Part shown: positions 18,987 through 28,196 of the stretch, in pieces | Layout: each line of letters starts with the position of its first letter | Numbering within the stretch: the stretch's first letter is position 1 | Notes under the pieces: model-generated | What the model saw: the letters and a program-made list of their open reading frames with translations, nothing else | Database searches by the model: none | What the model was told of the DNA's origin: nothing | Source of the DNA: Iningainema tapete BLCC-T55 | Lineage (GTDB): Bacteria > Cyanobacteriota > Cyanobacteriia > Cyanobacteriales > Nostocaceae | DNA length: 64,000 nt | Assembly (NCBI RefSeq): GCF_014698965.1 | Contig: NZ_JACXAE010000013.1 | Location: 186,001 to 250,000, forward strand | Reading direction: 5' to 3' | Position numbers and translations under genes: made by a program

Positions 18987-19949
18987 ATGTCGTGGATAGA
19001 ATTGAGCCTCGATACAACCAACGAGGCTATAGATTGGGTTTGTACACTACTAAGTGGGACTAATTACACAGGAGAAGTTCACATTCGGGAATATTTTGAT
19101 GAGGATACTGTAGACAACCAATGGACGTTCACTATATTTTTATATCTAGCTCAAAATGTTCAAACAAATGCAAGTATCGAAAAAATTGCTAATTTGCTTT
19201 TACCTTTGCAGCGAACAGGGCTATGTAATAATTTAAGGACGGCGGTGGTTGAAGAGATTACACAAACAGAAGAAAAAAGCCCTCTGGTTCATCGGATTGG
19301 CAAACGGTTTGTGGTGCTGACAAACGATTTACCTGATGAATTTTCATCAAACGAAGTAATTATCCGACTGAAGAACACTCTCGCTTTTGGTAGTGGTTTA
19401 CATCCAGCTACCAATCTATGCCTTCAACTACTTGAGCGCTACATTGTACCACAAATGAATATTCTCGATCTCGGATCGGGATCGGGAATTTTGAGTGTGG
19501 CGTGCGCTAAGCTGGGGGCAAACGTTTTAGCTGTTGATAACGACAGTATTGCTGTAGAATCAACCCAAGATGCTGTACGTCGTAATGGGGTAGAGCAGAA
19601 AGTCAGGGTGATGAAAGGGAGTTTGGGGCAGGGTAGCGAATTGGGACATTGGATGGGTTTAGAAACTTCAGACAATGCACCAACAATTAAGGTAACAGAA
19701 ACCTTTGACTTAATTGTGGCAAATATTCTCGCCAGAATGCATATTGCCCTTGCCGCTGATTTTCGGTTGAGCTTGCAGCGTAATTATAGTAACGGAGGAG
19801 TTCTAATTTTAGCTGGTTTTACTACAGATTATGAGGATGCAGTTGCTGCAGCCTTAACAGATGTTGGATTTGAAGCTGTAGATTGTGAACGATTAGACGA
19901 ATGGGTAGCCCAAGCTTATCGTTTGAAACATCAAGTGCAAGTTAGTTAA
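18987..19949 (+). CDS. prmA: Ribosomal protein L11 methyltransferase
   Basis: 320 residues. PrmA uses S-adenosylmethionine to methylate ribosomal protein L11. Seen: N-terminal substrate-recognition domain (MSWIELSLDTTNEAIDWV), linker with TLAFGSGLHPATNLCLQLL, SAM motif ILDLGSGSGILSVACAKLGA, and the catalytic-site segment DLIVANILARMHIALA followed by GVLILAGFTTDYEDAV. A segment of about 20 residues between VMKGSLGQ and TFDLIVAN looks longer than usual. It starts 40 bases after the glycosyltransferase gene. Confidence 0.92.
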   Translation: MSWIELSLDTTNEAIDWVCTLLSGTNYTGEVHIREYFDEDTVDNQWTFTIFLYLAQNVQTNASIEKIANLLLPLQRTGLCNNLRTAVVEEITQTEEKSPLVHRIGKRFVVLTNDLPDEFSSNEVIIRLKNTLAFGSGLHPATNLCLQLLERYIVPQMNILDLGSGSGILSVACAKLGANVLAVDNDSIAVESTQDAVRRNGVEQKVRVMKGSLGQGSELGHWMGLETSDNAPTIKVTETFDLIVANILARMHIALAADFRLSLQRNYSNGGVLILAGFTTDYEDAVAAALTDVGFEAVDCERLDEWVAQAYRLKHQVQVS

Positions 19950-20019
19950 TCATAGTGCATCTTCTTGCTAACATCAGAAGAATTGAAATTTACCTAAAAA
20001 CTTGTGGCGTTTTTTAATT

Positions 20020-20307
20020 ATGACTAATGAAGAATCTGTCAAACCCCTTCCTAAACCACGATTACAACCAGAGCCATTACCGGAACCTGTTGCGCAGCAC
20101 ATTCGCATGTTAGATCTTGACAAACCGCAAGGACGGGTGATATGTGAGTGCTGGCATTGTAAAGAAGGCGTTTTGATTGAGCATCAAAGAGAACCACAGC
20201 CACAACAAGAACTCAAGGTAACTTGTCCTCATTGTGGCAGGGTAGCAGTTAAGTTACTGGTGGCGAAGATACTTTCTGTGACTGCTATTCCATCACCTTG
20301 GAGTTGA
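20020..20307 (+). CDS. Small zinc-ribbon protein
   Basis: 95 residues from the ATG at 20020 (MTNEESVKPLPKPRL); an in-frame TTG lies upstream. A Pro/Glu-rich N-terminus precedes CECWHC and CPHC, a probable four-Cys zinc ribbon. The family is unknown to me. It follows prmA by 70 bases and may be read with it; a strong hairpin comes right after. Confidence 0.65.
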   Translation: MTNEESVKPLPKPRLQPEPLPEPVAQHIRMLDLDKPQGRVICECWHCKEGVLIEHQREPQPQQELKVTCPHCGRVAVKLLVAKILSVTAIPSPWS

Positions 20308-20320
20308 ATGGCACTTATTG

Positions 20321-20357
20321 TCACAGCCACAGAGCGTTGCTCTGTTTATGGCTGTGA
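20321..20357. terminator. Nested hairpin terminator
   Basis: Outer arms TCACAGCCA/TGGCTGTGA and an inner CAGAGC/GCTCTG stem, between the convergent zinc-ribbon and DUF4168 genes. Confidence 0.7.
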
Positions 20358-20393
20358 AAATACACCATTAACTCTTTTGCTATTGTTTTGCAA

Positions 20394-20891
20394 TTAACTT
20401 TGAATCATCTTCTGCACTGTTTGCTGAAGTGCTGGGTCTTGTCTTACTGCTGCTAAAATTTGATTAAAGCGTGCAGGTTCTAGTCCTTCCTTTTGAAATA
20501 CCTGCTGCATCTTTACCTGGGCTTGTTCCTGAATCTGTGAAAGTCTTGGTAAGGCTTTCTCGTATTGCTGCTTTTCTTGGGGAGTAATCGCTTTGGTTGG
20601 CTTAGCTGAGGCATCTCTTTGCGATTGATAGATTTCTAAAAATCTTTCTTCGGAAAGTCCTGATTGACTGACTACTTGCTTCATCTCCTGATTTCGACTA
20701 TTTACAATCGGTTGCAGCTGTTTCATAGTTTGCGCAAATTTCTTGAGTTCCTCTTGGCTAACTTTGGCAGATGCAGCTGGTGCTTGAGTTTTTTTGTTTG
20801 GAGAGGGTTGTGGTGCTTGTGCTTGAGCCGACAGGGTGCCGACAAACAACATAACAAAAACACAACTACCTGTCAGAAGTCGCTTGAGCAC
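20394..20891 (-). CDS. DUF4168-domain exported protein
   Basis: 165 residues. Signal peptide MLKRLLTGSCVFVMLFVG..SAQAQA, Pro/Lys-rich linker, then a Gln-rich all-helical domain (EELKKFAQTMKQLQPIV, GLSEERFLEIYQSQR, GLEPARFNQILAAVRQDP) characteristic of DUF4168. It is predicted periplasmic; the function of the family is not established. It is monocistronic with its own upstream AT-rich region. Confidence 0.85.
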   Translation of the reverse strand: MLKRLLTGSCVFVMLFVGTLSAQAQAPQPSPNKKTQAPAASAKVSQEELKKFAQTMKQLQPIVNSRNQEMKQVVSQSGLSEERFLEIYQSQRDASAKPTKAITPQEKQQYEKALPRLSQIQEQAQVKMQQVFQKEGLEPARFNQILAAVRQDPALQQTVQKMIQS

Positions 20892-21709
20892 TTTTAGTTC
20901 CTCCTTAGAATTACCTATCCCACTTATGGCGAAGGTACTGAACTTTTTTTCTATTGATTATCGGCTTTTGTAAATGCCTGATAGCATGTGCTAAAGCCGC
21001 ATGAAAATAGCCAACAATTGTTGGTTACTTCTGGTATACACTATTTTGGAACAGATTAGTGCATATTTACCAAAAGTAAGTTCTATCTACAGGTGTATCT
21101 TTTGTGCATACACTACAAACAAGTACGCCTTGACGAAGGTAAGGGCTAATAGCTTCAGTTAGAGTTACGCTAAGTGAAATATTTACCTCGCAAACTTGAG
21201 CTTTCAGCTAAGAAATTTATTTTTTGGGCGTTAAAAATTAGGGTGCAAGATCTGAAGTGAAAATTTGTGGTTCAATTAACCTAATTACTGTAAACAGTCA
21301 GAGTCAATAAAAATATCATCTCATCTCAATTAATTCTGTATCAATGACTACTTTATTTTGATATTGCTCGTAATAATTTAAACAATCTTAAGCTTTAACC
21401 TCTTTATTTATAAAAGTAAAACTAGCCGGAGATACAACATTAAGCTATAACTATATATACTTAAGCTATCTAATCTCAAGAACTAAGCATTGGGGATCAG
21501 AATTATTGATAATAATTTAAAGTATGTATCTGAGGTAAGATGCTGATTATGCATTACAAAGAGCATAATAAAATCTAAACAAGTTAGTCGCTTTACTTTA
21601 TATCAAGTTACGCAATTAGATACTGTTGCTTGTTTAATTCTGTAAACCATAAAGGTTTACTTGTTGTGGAATCGTAATTTAAAAAAAGATAACATTTAGG
21701 AGTTTAACA
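20892..21709. other. 818-bp AT-rich intergenic region
   Basis: No convincing open frame on either strand. It separates two divergently transcribed small genes, so it must hold both promoters. AGGAG at 21699-21703 serves the zinc-ribbon gene at 21710. Nothing else is recognised. An unannotated small RNA cannot be excluded by eye. Confidence 0.5.
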
Positions 21710-21889
21710 ATGCATGTTGTACAAAAAATTCGCTGCCCAAATTGTGGTAGCGAAGGAGAAAGACATTATAATTGTCTTAATCAATTAACTCGAACTCAAT
21801 GTCCAATTTGCGACTACTTGATGGTAAATTGTACTCGTACAGGCAAAGTTATCGAAGCTTATGCTCCTGGTATTCATGCACGTCGCTGA
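21710..21889 (+). CDS. 59-residue double zinc-ribbon-like small protein
   Basis: MHVVQKIRCPNCGSEGERH begins the product. Two CxxC pairs (CPNC, CPIC) spaced 23 residues apart suggest one zinc site, and the tail is VIEAYAPGIHARR. A good Shine-Dalgarno (AGGAG) stands 7 bases before the ATG. I believe similar small proteins are widespread in cyanobacteria, sometimes mislabelled as PriA fragments, but I do not know their role. It is an isolated gene with a long upstream region. Confidence 0.8.
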   Translation: MHVVQKIRCPNCGSEGERHYNCLNQLTRTQCPICDYLMVNCTRTGKVIEAYAPGIHARR

Positions 21890-21960
21890 TTAAGTAATGT
21901 TTATCTTGGTTGTTAACTGTCAATATTTATACAGTTAATAACCATAATGAGAAAAATAAT

Positions 21961-22033
21961 GTAGAGACATTCCATGGAACGTCTCTACAAGGATTTTGAA
22001 GAATGCACGTTTTAATTCGGTCGATGTCTATTA
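21961..22033. repeat. Composite repeat with GTAGAGACG palindrome (copy 3)
   Basis: The palindrome at 21961-21988 is followed by AAGGATTTTGAAGAATGCAC and then AATTCGGTCGATGTCTATTAG. The whole unit recurs in reverse orientation at 45362-45432. Its right end overlaps the stop codon of the minus-strand gene at 22031. Confidence 0.9.
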
Positions 22034-22246
22034 GCTGATTTGACTTGATTGGTTGAGAGCCTCTCGAATCGGTAATGATTGTTCGTCTATGTTCATATCT
22101 TCAGGTTTGACCCCTTGATTTAAGAAATAGAGCATTAGTGCTTCAATTTTATTGAGGCGAGAATGGCGCAAGCATTCTGCTACATTGGGGCATTGATAGA
22201 TTACCCCAGTCATTGTCCTACAGTCGAGATCCATTGGGCAATACAT
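22031..22246 (-). CDS. 71-residue Cys-containing small protein
   Basis: The product begins MYCPMDLDCRTMTGVIYQC and has four cysteines in the first 25 residues, then a helical acidic tail. An internal Met at residue 5 is an alternative start. Its stop codon (TAA) is formed by the end of a dispersed repeat, so the original C-terminus may have been altered by repeat insertion. I do not recognise the family. It is supported mainly by the coherent open frame and Cys spacing. Confidence 0.5.
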   Translation of the reverse strand: MYCPMDLDCRTMTGVIYQCPNVAECLRHSRLNKIEALMLYFLNQGVKPEDMNIDEQSLPIREALNQSSQIS

Positions 22247-22319
22247 TGGCTAAACACTCAGCATTTTAGGGGTCTATTTTATTGTTATCACAGAAATTCA
22301 TGCAAATCTATATCCTTGT

Positions 22320-22347
22320 GTAGAGACGTTGCCGGCAAAGTCTCTAG
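22320..22347. repeat. GTAGAGACG palindrome, degenerate copy 4
   Basis: GTAGAGACGTTGCCGGC followed by an imperfect right arm AAAGTCTCTAG, 23 bases from the rlmN stop codon. Confidence 0.8.
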
Positions 22348-22369
22348 AGAAGTTTGGGAAGTTTAAAAA

Positions 22370-23458
22370 TTAGTTGACTTTTATACCTATATCTGCTATT
22401 TTGCTACTCCGCAGTTGTCCGCAAGCCGCATCAGCTTCTAAACCACGAGAGTAGCGCACGCTAACCGCAATTTTTTGCTGCTCAAGGACTTTGACGAAGG
22501 CTTGAATCCGATGGGGACTAGGGCGTTTGTAGTCAGCTTCTTGTATAGGATTGTAAGGAATTAAGTTGACATGACTTTGGAATCCTCGCAAACGGTGTGC
22601 TAGTTCCATCGCGTGTTCTGGCAAATCATTCACCCCAGCTAGGAGTATATATTCAAATGTAACACGCCGTCCCGTAATTTCCACATATTCACGACATTCA
22701 GCAAGCAAATCTTCGATTTTGTAGGGGTGGGCGCTAGGAATAAGTTGTTCGCGCAGTGCTTGGTTCGGTGCGTGAAGGCTAACGGCAAGAGTTACCTGTA
22801 AATTATGTTGTGCAAGCTGACGTATGCGCGAGCTTATCCCCACTGTTGAGACTGTCATCAATCGCTGTCCAATTCCTACATCAATATTTAGAGATTTGAT
22901 TGCCCCGACAACATGATCCACGTTCAACAACGGTTCGCCCATACCCATAAATACCACATTGCTAACCCGCCGCCCAAAATCTTCTTGAACCGTCAACACC
23001 TGATCGACAATTTCGTGCCGCCCCAAGTTACGCTTAAAGCCTCCTTTACCTGTGGCACAAAAATCACAAGCCATCGGACAACCGACTTGGGAAGAGACGC
23101 AAACAGTTAAGCGTTTTTCTGTTGGGATGCCAACTGTTTCAATAATTTGACCATCAGCTAATTTTAAAAGATACTTGACAGTTTCATCAGGTGCAACCGA
23201 GCGGTAATGTAAAGTTGAACGCCCGATCGCAATTGATGCTACTTCCTGACGCCATTGTTTAGGGAATACCGAGATCTCAGCAAGCGATCGCACTCCCTTA
23301 TGATATACCCAATCGTGCAATTGCTTTCCTCTGTATGCTGGTTGTCCCTGCTGCTGCACCCAAGCAGTCAACTCTGATTCGCTTCCTCCCAATAGTGGTG
23401 GAACAGCTATTTGCGGGACAATACCAAGGTCAGGAGTTGAAACTACACTTACAGACAT
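22370..23458 (-). CDS. rlmN: 23S rRNA (adenine-C2) methyltransferase, radical SAM
   Basis: 362 residues. RlmN methylates A2503 of 23S rRNA and A37 of some tRNAs using two SAM molecules. The radical SAM cluster motif is CPMACDFC within [19 protein letters not shown]. Other marks are [36 protein letters not shown] and the C-terminal [14 protein letters not shown], whose Cys takes part in methyl transfer. Length is usual. It lies downstream of cobM on the same strand, with 80 bases and a palindrome between. Confidence 0.96.
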   Translation of the reverse strand: MSVSVVSTPDLGIVPQIAVPPLLGGSESELTAWVQQQGQPAYRGKQLHDWVYHKGVRSLAEISVFPKQWRQEVASIAIGRSTLHYRSVAPDETVKYLLKLADGQIIETVGIPTEKRLTVCVSSQVGCPMACDFCATGKGGFKRNLGRHEIVDQVLTVQEDFGRRVSNVVFMGMGEPLLNVDHVVGAIKSLNIDVGIGQRLMTVSTVGISSRIRQLAQHNLQVTLAVSLHAPNQALREQLIPSAHPYKIEDLLAECREYVEITGRRVTFEYILLAGVNDLPEHAMELAHRLRGFQSHVNLIPYNPIQEADYKRPSPHRIQAFVKVLEQQKIAVSVRYSRGLEADAACGQLRSSKIADIGIKVN

Positions 23459-23514
23459 AATAATTTTTGCTATCTAAATTTATTATAGCGATTTCAATTT
23501 TCTACTACTGTACT

Positions 23515-23542
23515 GGGAGACGCTCTATCAGAGCGTCTCTAC
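23515..23542. repeat. GTAGAGACG palindrome, copy 5 (overlaps cobM stop)
   Basis: GGGAGACGCTC and GAGCGTCTCTAC arms around TATCA. Reading on the minus strand, the TAG inside the arm is the stop codon of cobM. Confidence 0.9.
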
Positions 23543-24336
23543 GTTGTAGGGCGAAATAAATGATTGTGTTCGGGGTGATATAAACGCGAACGGGCTTCGC
23601 CCATGCTACGCAAACGCCCTGTTGTTTGCGATAATGCAGGGCTGATTACGTAAAGTGTGGTGCGCATCAACTTTTCAAAGTGAGTACAATCTGCCATTTT
23701 GTCAAGAGAGACAACCCTGATTTTTTCATCGCTCCATCCGAGCCGAAAGCAAATCGCGACTGGTGTTTCTGGTGGGTAGTGTTGCAGAAGTTTAGCTTGA
23801 GCGTCTTCGACGTGACGCGCACTAAGATACAAGCACAAGCTAGCTTGATGGGCTGCTAAGGATGTTAATTCTTCGCTGGTGGGAACTTCTGTGCGTCCGC
23901 TGATCCGAGTTAGTATAATTGTTTGGACTAATCCAGGTACAGTGAGTTCTACTTTAAGTTTGGCGGCTGCGGCTTGAAAAGCGCTGATCCCCGGTATGAC
24001 TTCAAAGGGAATTTGCGCTGCTGCCAAAAGTTGCATTTGTTCGCTGGTGGCACTGTAAAGACTGGGATCGCCGGAATGGAGACGAACGACAGATTTGTGC
24101 GATCGCACTCGTTCAATCATAATTGGTAATATATCTTCTAGAGTCTGATGGGCAGTTTGAATAATTTCTGCATCTACTCGGCAAAATTCTAGTATTTGTT
24201 GAGGTACTAAAGAGTCGGCAAATAAAATTACATCAGCAGCAGCTAGCAGTTTTTGCGCCTTAACAGTCAATAATTCAGGATCTCCTGGGCCTGCACCGAC
24301 AATATATACTGCCGGGTATAACATTTTATTTGTCAT
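23539..24336 (-). CDS. cobM: Precorrin-4 C11-methyltransferase
   Basis: 265 residues, uroporphyrin-III C-methyltransferase-like fold. It methylates C11 of precorrin-4 in corrin ring synthesis. Seen: YIVGAGPGDPELLTVKAQ, VVRLHSGDPSLYSA (SAM-binding loop), EVIPGISAFQAAAA and LSARHVEDAQAKLL. An ATG 12 bases inside (MLYPAVYIVG) is an equally good start. The last 30 codons include a GGCTTCGCCC-type repeat (23583-23625) and end in the TAG of a GTAGAGACG palindrome, so the tail after LYVISPAL is probably repeat-derived. Confidence 0.93.
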   Translation of the reverse strand: MTNKMLYPAVYIVGAGPGDPELLTVKAQKLLAAADVILFADSLVPQQILEFCRVDAEIIQTAHQTLEDILPIMIERVRSHKSVVRLHSGDPSLYSATSEQMQLLAAAQIPFEVIPGISAFQAAAAKLKVELTVPGLVQTIILTRISGRTEVPTSEELTSLAAHQASLCLYLSARHVEDAQAKLLQHYPPETPVAICFRLGWSDEKIRVVSLDKMADCTHFEKLMRTTLYVISPALSQTTGRLRSMGEARSRLYHPEHNHLFRPTT

Positions 24337-24498
24337 AATAAATACAATTTAAATTAGTATATTTACGATGATTTTGCTCTCAGTAATTGAGAAAAAAAAT
24401 TTTTTTGGCATTTTCTTCAGTATCTTTCCGGATTGACCCTCTTTAACTAGTAGATGTGAATGGTAGATGCACCCTGGTTAAGCCCTAGAGAAAACTCT

Positions 24499-24517
24499 GG
24501 GGCATTTTTTATGCCCC
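24499..24517 (-). terminator. Terminator after lgt
   Basis: GGGGCAT/ATGCCCC stem around an A/T loop, 7 bases past the lgt stop codon on the minus strand. Confidence 0.7.
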
Positions 24518-24523
24518 ACTCTC

Positions 24524-25396
24524 CTACTCCCGCACTTCCCCATTTTCAGGGGTAGAGACTACATCAGGTAAAGGGCGTTGACTCAAATACAGCCACGCCA
24601 AACCACCTAAGCCGAAAGTAATTCCGACTAAACTGACTACTTGTGCGATGCGCAGAGGACCTAACATTAAGCTATCAGTACGTAGACCTTCAATCCACAA
24701 ACGCCCCAAGCTGTAGGTGGCAAGGTAAACTAAAGATAAAGTACCCACTTTAATGTGTGGCTTATTTTGCAACCCCCGAAAAAATAAGGTTAATAGCAAA
24801 GCGAACACCATCAAATTCCACACAGATTCATACAGAAAGGTGGGATGAAAGTACTCAAAATTAGCTAGCCCTGGGGGACGACGTTCTAATGGAATATATA
24901 ACTTCCAAGGTAAATTTGTTGGATCACCAAAAGCTTCAGAGTTAAAGAAATTGCCCCAACGTCCAATCGCTTGTCCCAAAATTAGTGAAGGAGCCACCAA
25001 GTCTGCTAGTTGCCAGAAAGAAACCCGTTTGAGTTTAGCAAAGATTAACGCTGCTGTAACACCACCGATAATCGCGCCATGAATTGCAATTCCTCCTTGC
25101 CAAATAGCAATGATGCGTTCTGGGTTCTGGACATATTCCGACCATTGAAATAAAACGTAATATAGTCGTGCTGCTGGTATTGCCCCAATTACTAGCCAAA
25201 TTGACAAATCGCTGAGCAAATCAGGATTAACATGACGGCGTCTTGCCAGGTACTGTGAAAGGCTAACGCCAATTAATACAGCGGAGGCAATTAAAAAGCC
25301 ATACCAACGGATCGTTAGTGGTCCTAGTTTCACCAGGATAGGTCCTGGTGAAGTAAATTGAAACGCCAAAGGCAAGGCGGTTTGATTCAATGACAT
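24524..25396 (-). CDS. lgt: Prolipoprotein diacylglyceryl transferase
   Basis: 290 residues from the ATG at 25396 ([14 protein letters not shown]); the open frame continues 17 codons upstream without family-like sequence. Lgt attaches diacylglycerol to the lipobox cysteine of lipoproteins in the cytoplasmic membrane. Visible: seven hydrophobic segments, the conserved AIHGAIIGG loop, and the Lgt signature [16 protein letters not shown]. The C-terminal [15 protein letters not shown] is also typical. Confidence 0.95.
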   Translation of the reverse strand: MSLNQTALPLAFQFTSPGPILVKLGPLTIRWYGFLIASAVLIGVSLSQYLARRRHVNPDLLSDLSIWLVIGAIPAARLYYVLFQWSEYVQNPERIIAIWQGGIAIHGAIIGGVTAALIFAKLKRVSFWQLADLVAPSLILGQAIGRWGNFFNSEAFGDPTNLPWKLYIPLERRPPGLANFEYFHPTFLYESVWNLMVFALLLTLFFRGLQNKPHIKVGTLSLVYLATYSLGRLWIEGLRTDSLMLGPLRIAQVVSLVGITFGLGGLAWLYLSQRPLPDVVSTPENGEVRE

Positions 25397-25584
25397 ACAA
25401 AAGTACCTAGAAGGCTTGAGTATTGTGAACGAGGGCGGCGACTGCATTGATTTTAAGTCGTGATGGGTAAAAAAGGAGAGTGTGTGCAGTAGATAAAAAT
25501 TCTTGATTTCTACATCAAAAATTGCTGTTAGCTATGACCGAGTTTCGATATAATCACGTAAACAAGCTTGAGATCTCTCATATT

Positions 25585-26154
25585 GTGATTGCTATTTATC
25601 CAGGTAGCTTTGACCCCGTCACTTTGGGACACCTCGATATCATCGAACGTGGTAGCCGCTTATTCGAGCAGGTAATTGTCGCTGTTTTGCGCAATCCCAA
25701 CAAGACGCCACTGTTTACCGTGCAACAAAGGCTAAAACAAATTCGTCGAGCTACTGCGCATTTACCCAATGTAGAAGTAGACGCTTTTGATGGTTTGACT
25801 GTTAATTATGCCCACATGCGGGGAGCGCAAGTTCTGCTGCGGGGGCTAAGAGCAATTTCAGACTTTGAAGTAGAGCTTCAGATGGCGCATACAAATAAAA
25901 CCCTTTCTACCCAAATAGAAACGGTTTTCTTGGCAACATCGAACGAGTATAGCTTTTTAAGTAGTAGTGTGGTAAAAGAAGTTGCTAGATTTGGTGGCTC
26001 TGTAGATCATCTTGTTCCCCCACACGTTGCCCTGGAAATTTATCAATGCTACGCTCAAAACCATCCAGTATCGAACCCAACCACAATGGAGGCAATCCCA
26101 ATCCTGAAGATGCCGATGGAGTCTCCTACACAGAAGCGCGAACAACAAACGTAG
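25585..26154 (+). CDS. coaD: Phosphopantetheine adenylyltransferase
   Basis: 189 residues using the GTG at 25585 ([19 protein letters not shown]), which matches the usual N-terminus; the frame is open upstream from 25522. CoaD adenylylates 4'-phosphopantetheine in CoA synthesis. Seen: [15 protein letters not shown] nucleotide-binding segment, [19 protein letters not shown], and [18 protein letters not shown]. The final 35 residues overlap the next gene in another frame and look family-atypical. Confidence 0.94.
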   Translation: MIAIYPGSFDPVTLGHLDIIERGSRLFEQVIVAVLRNPNKTPLFTVQQRLKQIRRATAHLPNVEVDAFDGLTVNYAHMRGAQVLLRGLRAISDFEVELQMAHTNKTLSTQIETVFLATSNEYSFLSSSVVKEVARFGGSVDHLVPPHVALEIYQCYAQNHPVSNPTTMEAIPILKMPMESPTQKREQQT

Positions 26155-26705
26155 ATATTCAGCAGGAACTCAATCGCCTGGAGGAGCTGATTCTCTCCAG
26201 CTTCCGTATTCCCCTAGTTGGGCGCACCTTGGTAGACGAAGAAAAGCTGTTAGAGCAGCTTGATTTCATCCGGCTTTCTTTACCTGCAGCTTTTGGGGAA
26301 GCTGTAGCAATTATTGAACAAAAGGAAGAAATCTTCCTACAGGCAGAAGATTATGGACAGCAAATTGTTGACGCAGCTCAAGCCAAAAGAGCACAAATTT
26401 TGGATGAAAGCGAAATAATTAGAGAAGCAGAACAAGAAGCAGCAAGTATCCAGCAGAAAGTACAACAAGAGTGCGAGGCGATGATGCAAGAAACTCTGGA
26501 GGAAATCGATCATCGGCGGCGTCAATGTCAGCAGGAGTTGGAGCAGATGCGAAAGGATGCGCTCGCACAAGCTCAAGCCATTGAACAAGGAGCAGATGAA
26601 TACGCAGATAATGTCTTAGAAAATATTGAGCAGCAGCTACAAGATATGATGCGCATTGTCCGCAATGGACGCCAACAATTGCACCCAAATAAACATATCA
26701 AGTAA
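26046..26705 (+). CDS. Cytoplasmic coiled-coil protein (DivIVA/ATP-synthase-b-like helix)
   Basis: 219 residues starting 109 bases inside coaD. A short disordered N-terminus is followed by [17 protein letters not shown], then a continuous charged, Ala/Glu/Gln-rich coiled coil from residue about 80 to 210. I recall homologues beginning MLR next to coaD in other cyanobacteria, which supports this start despite the overlap. Function unknown; a scaffold or division-related role is only a guess from the helix type. Confidence 0.75.
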   Translation: MLRSKPSSIEPNHNGGNPNPEDADGVSYTEARTTNVDIQQELNRLEELILSSFRIPLVGRTLVDEEKLLEQLDFIRLSLPAAFGEAVAIIEQKEEIFLQAEDYGQQIVDAAQAKRAQILDESEIIREAEQEAASIQQKVQQECEAMMQETLEEIDHRRRQCQQELEQMRKDALAQAQAIEQGADEYADNVLENIEQQLQDMMRIVRNGRQQLHPNKHIK

Positions 26706-26760
26706 AATCTCTCATGCCATACTACGATGAGCAAAGTATTTTGCAGCGTTGACTCAATAA

Positions 26761-26786
26761 CAGACGTTCCGGCGGAACGTCTCTAC
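26761..26786. repeat. GTAGAGACG palindrome, copy 6 (overlaps a stop codon)
   Basis: CAGACGTTCCGGCGGAACGTCTCTAC. On the minus strand the TAG of the GTAGAGACG arm is the stop of the DUF4910 peptidase gene. It also lies 56 bases after the coiled-coil gene on the other strand. Confidence 0.93.
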
Positions 26787-28102
26787 CATTCTTTCAACAA
26801 ATTGAACTGCAACAACGTATCTGCTGTTTTCATAATCAAATCAAATCCTAAACCTGATTTTTCGGCAATATCTAGCAAAGAGTAGTTACCATCTGACAAA
26901 TTTAAAACCCATAACATTGCTAGTTCATTCATTTTTGTATTAGTTTGTCCACCAATTGCACTATATAACCCTCGTTTACCTAACTGTGGTTCGCAAAAGG
27001 GGTTTTGGTTCAAATATTTTTTATTATTCTCAATAATTTGTAACACAGATAAAATTTTGGATAATGAATCTGCAAGGTATTGAGGTTTGACAAGCTCAAG
27101 ATTATCTGCTGATGTGTGATATTCTGGAAAACAACCGTTTGGAGTTCTCATCAAACAACCCACAGGTAAATTAAACCCAGGAGAACAAAACTGCCTTTCA
27201 TCATAGCCATAAGGTTGGAAATCGGTAATTTCAAAATCTGTACCAGAATTCTTCAAAACATAAGTAACAACTTGATCGATTTGAGCATCACCACGACGAC
27301 TTTTTTTATAAGTAGACTTACCCGCATCACCCAAACAACTTAAAACCAAACCGTGTTTAATATTGTGAACATGATTTTGATTTAAACACAGCCAAGCGAT
27401 CGCACCGATAGTTCCCGGAATAAAAATAAATCTATAAGAATACTCAAGCTGAAGAAGACTGAGATATTTTGCCAAAAAAGTTGCCAGCGCCACACCAGAG
27501 AGATTATCATTACAAAGTGAGGGATGACAAGTATGGCACGAGATTAGCACTTCGTCTGGTTTCTCTCCTTTGAGATAATACTCGCCATAGGTTAGATAAC
27601 CGTCCTCTAACGAAGAATTAATGCACACCTCATACTCATCCGACTCTAACGCCAAAAATTGATTGTGACTGAGACAAAAGCCCCAACTTTCTTTGTAATA
27701 AGAAGTTCGATAGGGAATCCAGTCAGGATATTCTGGTAACGTAAACAAATGCTGCTTTAATTCATCTAAAGGTATCTTTTGCTTAACAGGCACACTATAA
27801 TTAACAACATGCAGATTAGATTTATTAAAGTCTATAATTTTTTTTCCTTGAGAATTTTTCACATAAGCATCCTGAATATTCCACTCCTTAGGAATCGTCC
27901 AATCAAAAACTTGAGTACCAGAGGGAACTTCATGCTGAATTAAGGCAATATGTTGCTTAATCAACCGCAAACTTTCCCTAAAACCCTCACCAGTAATACT
28001 ACGACAGATCGGATATAAATCTGATATTAACCCATACACCTCTTGGCTAACTTCATCCAAATTAAGCCCTGACTTCAAATCACTTATCTTCACCGTATTC
28101 AC
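26783..28102 (-). CDS. DUF4910 (M28-like) aminopeptidase-type protein
   Basis: 439 residues with a GTG start. Residues 15-390 show the DUF4910/DUF2172 arrangement: LYPICRSITGEGFRESL, PEYPDWIPYRTSYYKESWGFCL, SCHTCHPSLCNDNLSGVA (zinc ligands His and Asp), IPGTIGAI (general base Glu absent here), DERQFCSPGFNLPVG and EYHTSADNL (zinc His). The C-terminal 60 residues look like a winged helix. Such genes recur in glycan loci, where they may hydrolyse an amide on a sugar precursor. It is the last gene of the deoxysugar unit, and its stop is supplied by a palindromic repeat. Whether the usual Glu is replaced by the Thr-Ile-Gly segment needs an alignment. Confidence 0.82.
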   Translation of the reverse strand: MNTVKISDLKSGLNLDEVSQEVYGLISDLYPICRSITGEGFRESLRLIKQHIALIQHEVPSGTQVFDWTIPKEWNIQDAYVKNSQGKKIIDFNKSNLHVVNYSVPVKQKIPLDELKQHLFTLPEYPDWIPYRTSYYKESWGFCLSHNQFLALESDEYEVCINSSLEDGYLTYGEYYLKGEKPDEVLISCHTCHPSLCNDNLSGVALATFLAKYLSLLQLEYSYRFIFIPGTIGAIAWLCLNQNHVHNIKHGLVLSCLGDAGKSTYKKSRRGDAQIDQVVTYVLKNSGTDFEITDFQPYGYDERQFCSPGFNLPVGCLMRTPNGCFPEYHTSADNLELVKPQYLADSLSKILSVLQIIENNKKYLNQNPFCEPQLGKRGLYSAIGGQTNTKMNELAMLWVLNLSDGNYSLLDIAEKSGLGFDLIMKTADTLLQFNLLKEW

Positions 28103-28135
28103 CTTTGCTCGTGTTGGTAAAATTATATCTCTCTT

Positions 28136-28177
28136 CCTCTGCGTTTAAGAGGGGTTTAAACCCCTGGCTATGCGGTT
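28136..28177. repeat. 42-bp dispersed repeat (copy A)
   Basis: CCTCTGCGTTTAAGAGGGG followed by TTTAAACCCCTGGCTATGCGGTT. It matches 53409-53450 at 41 of 42 positions. It fills the gap between the DUF4910 and PIG-L genes. Confidence 0.93.
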
Positions 28178-28196
28178 TAAAAATCAAATAATCCAG

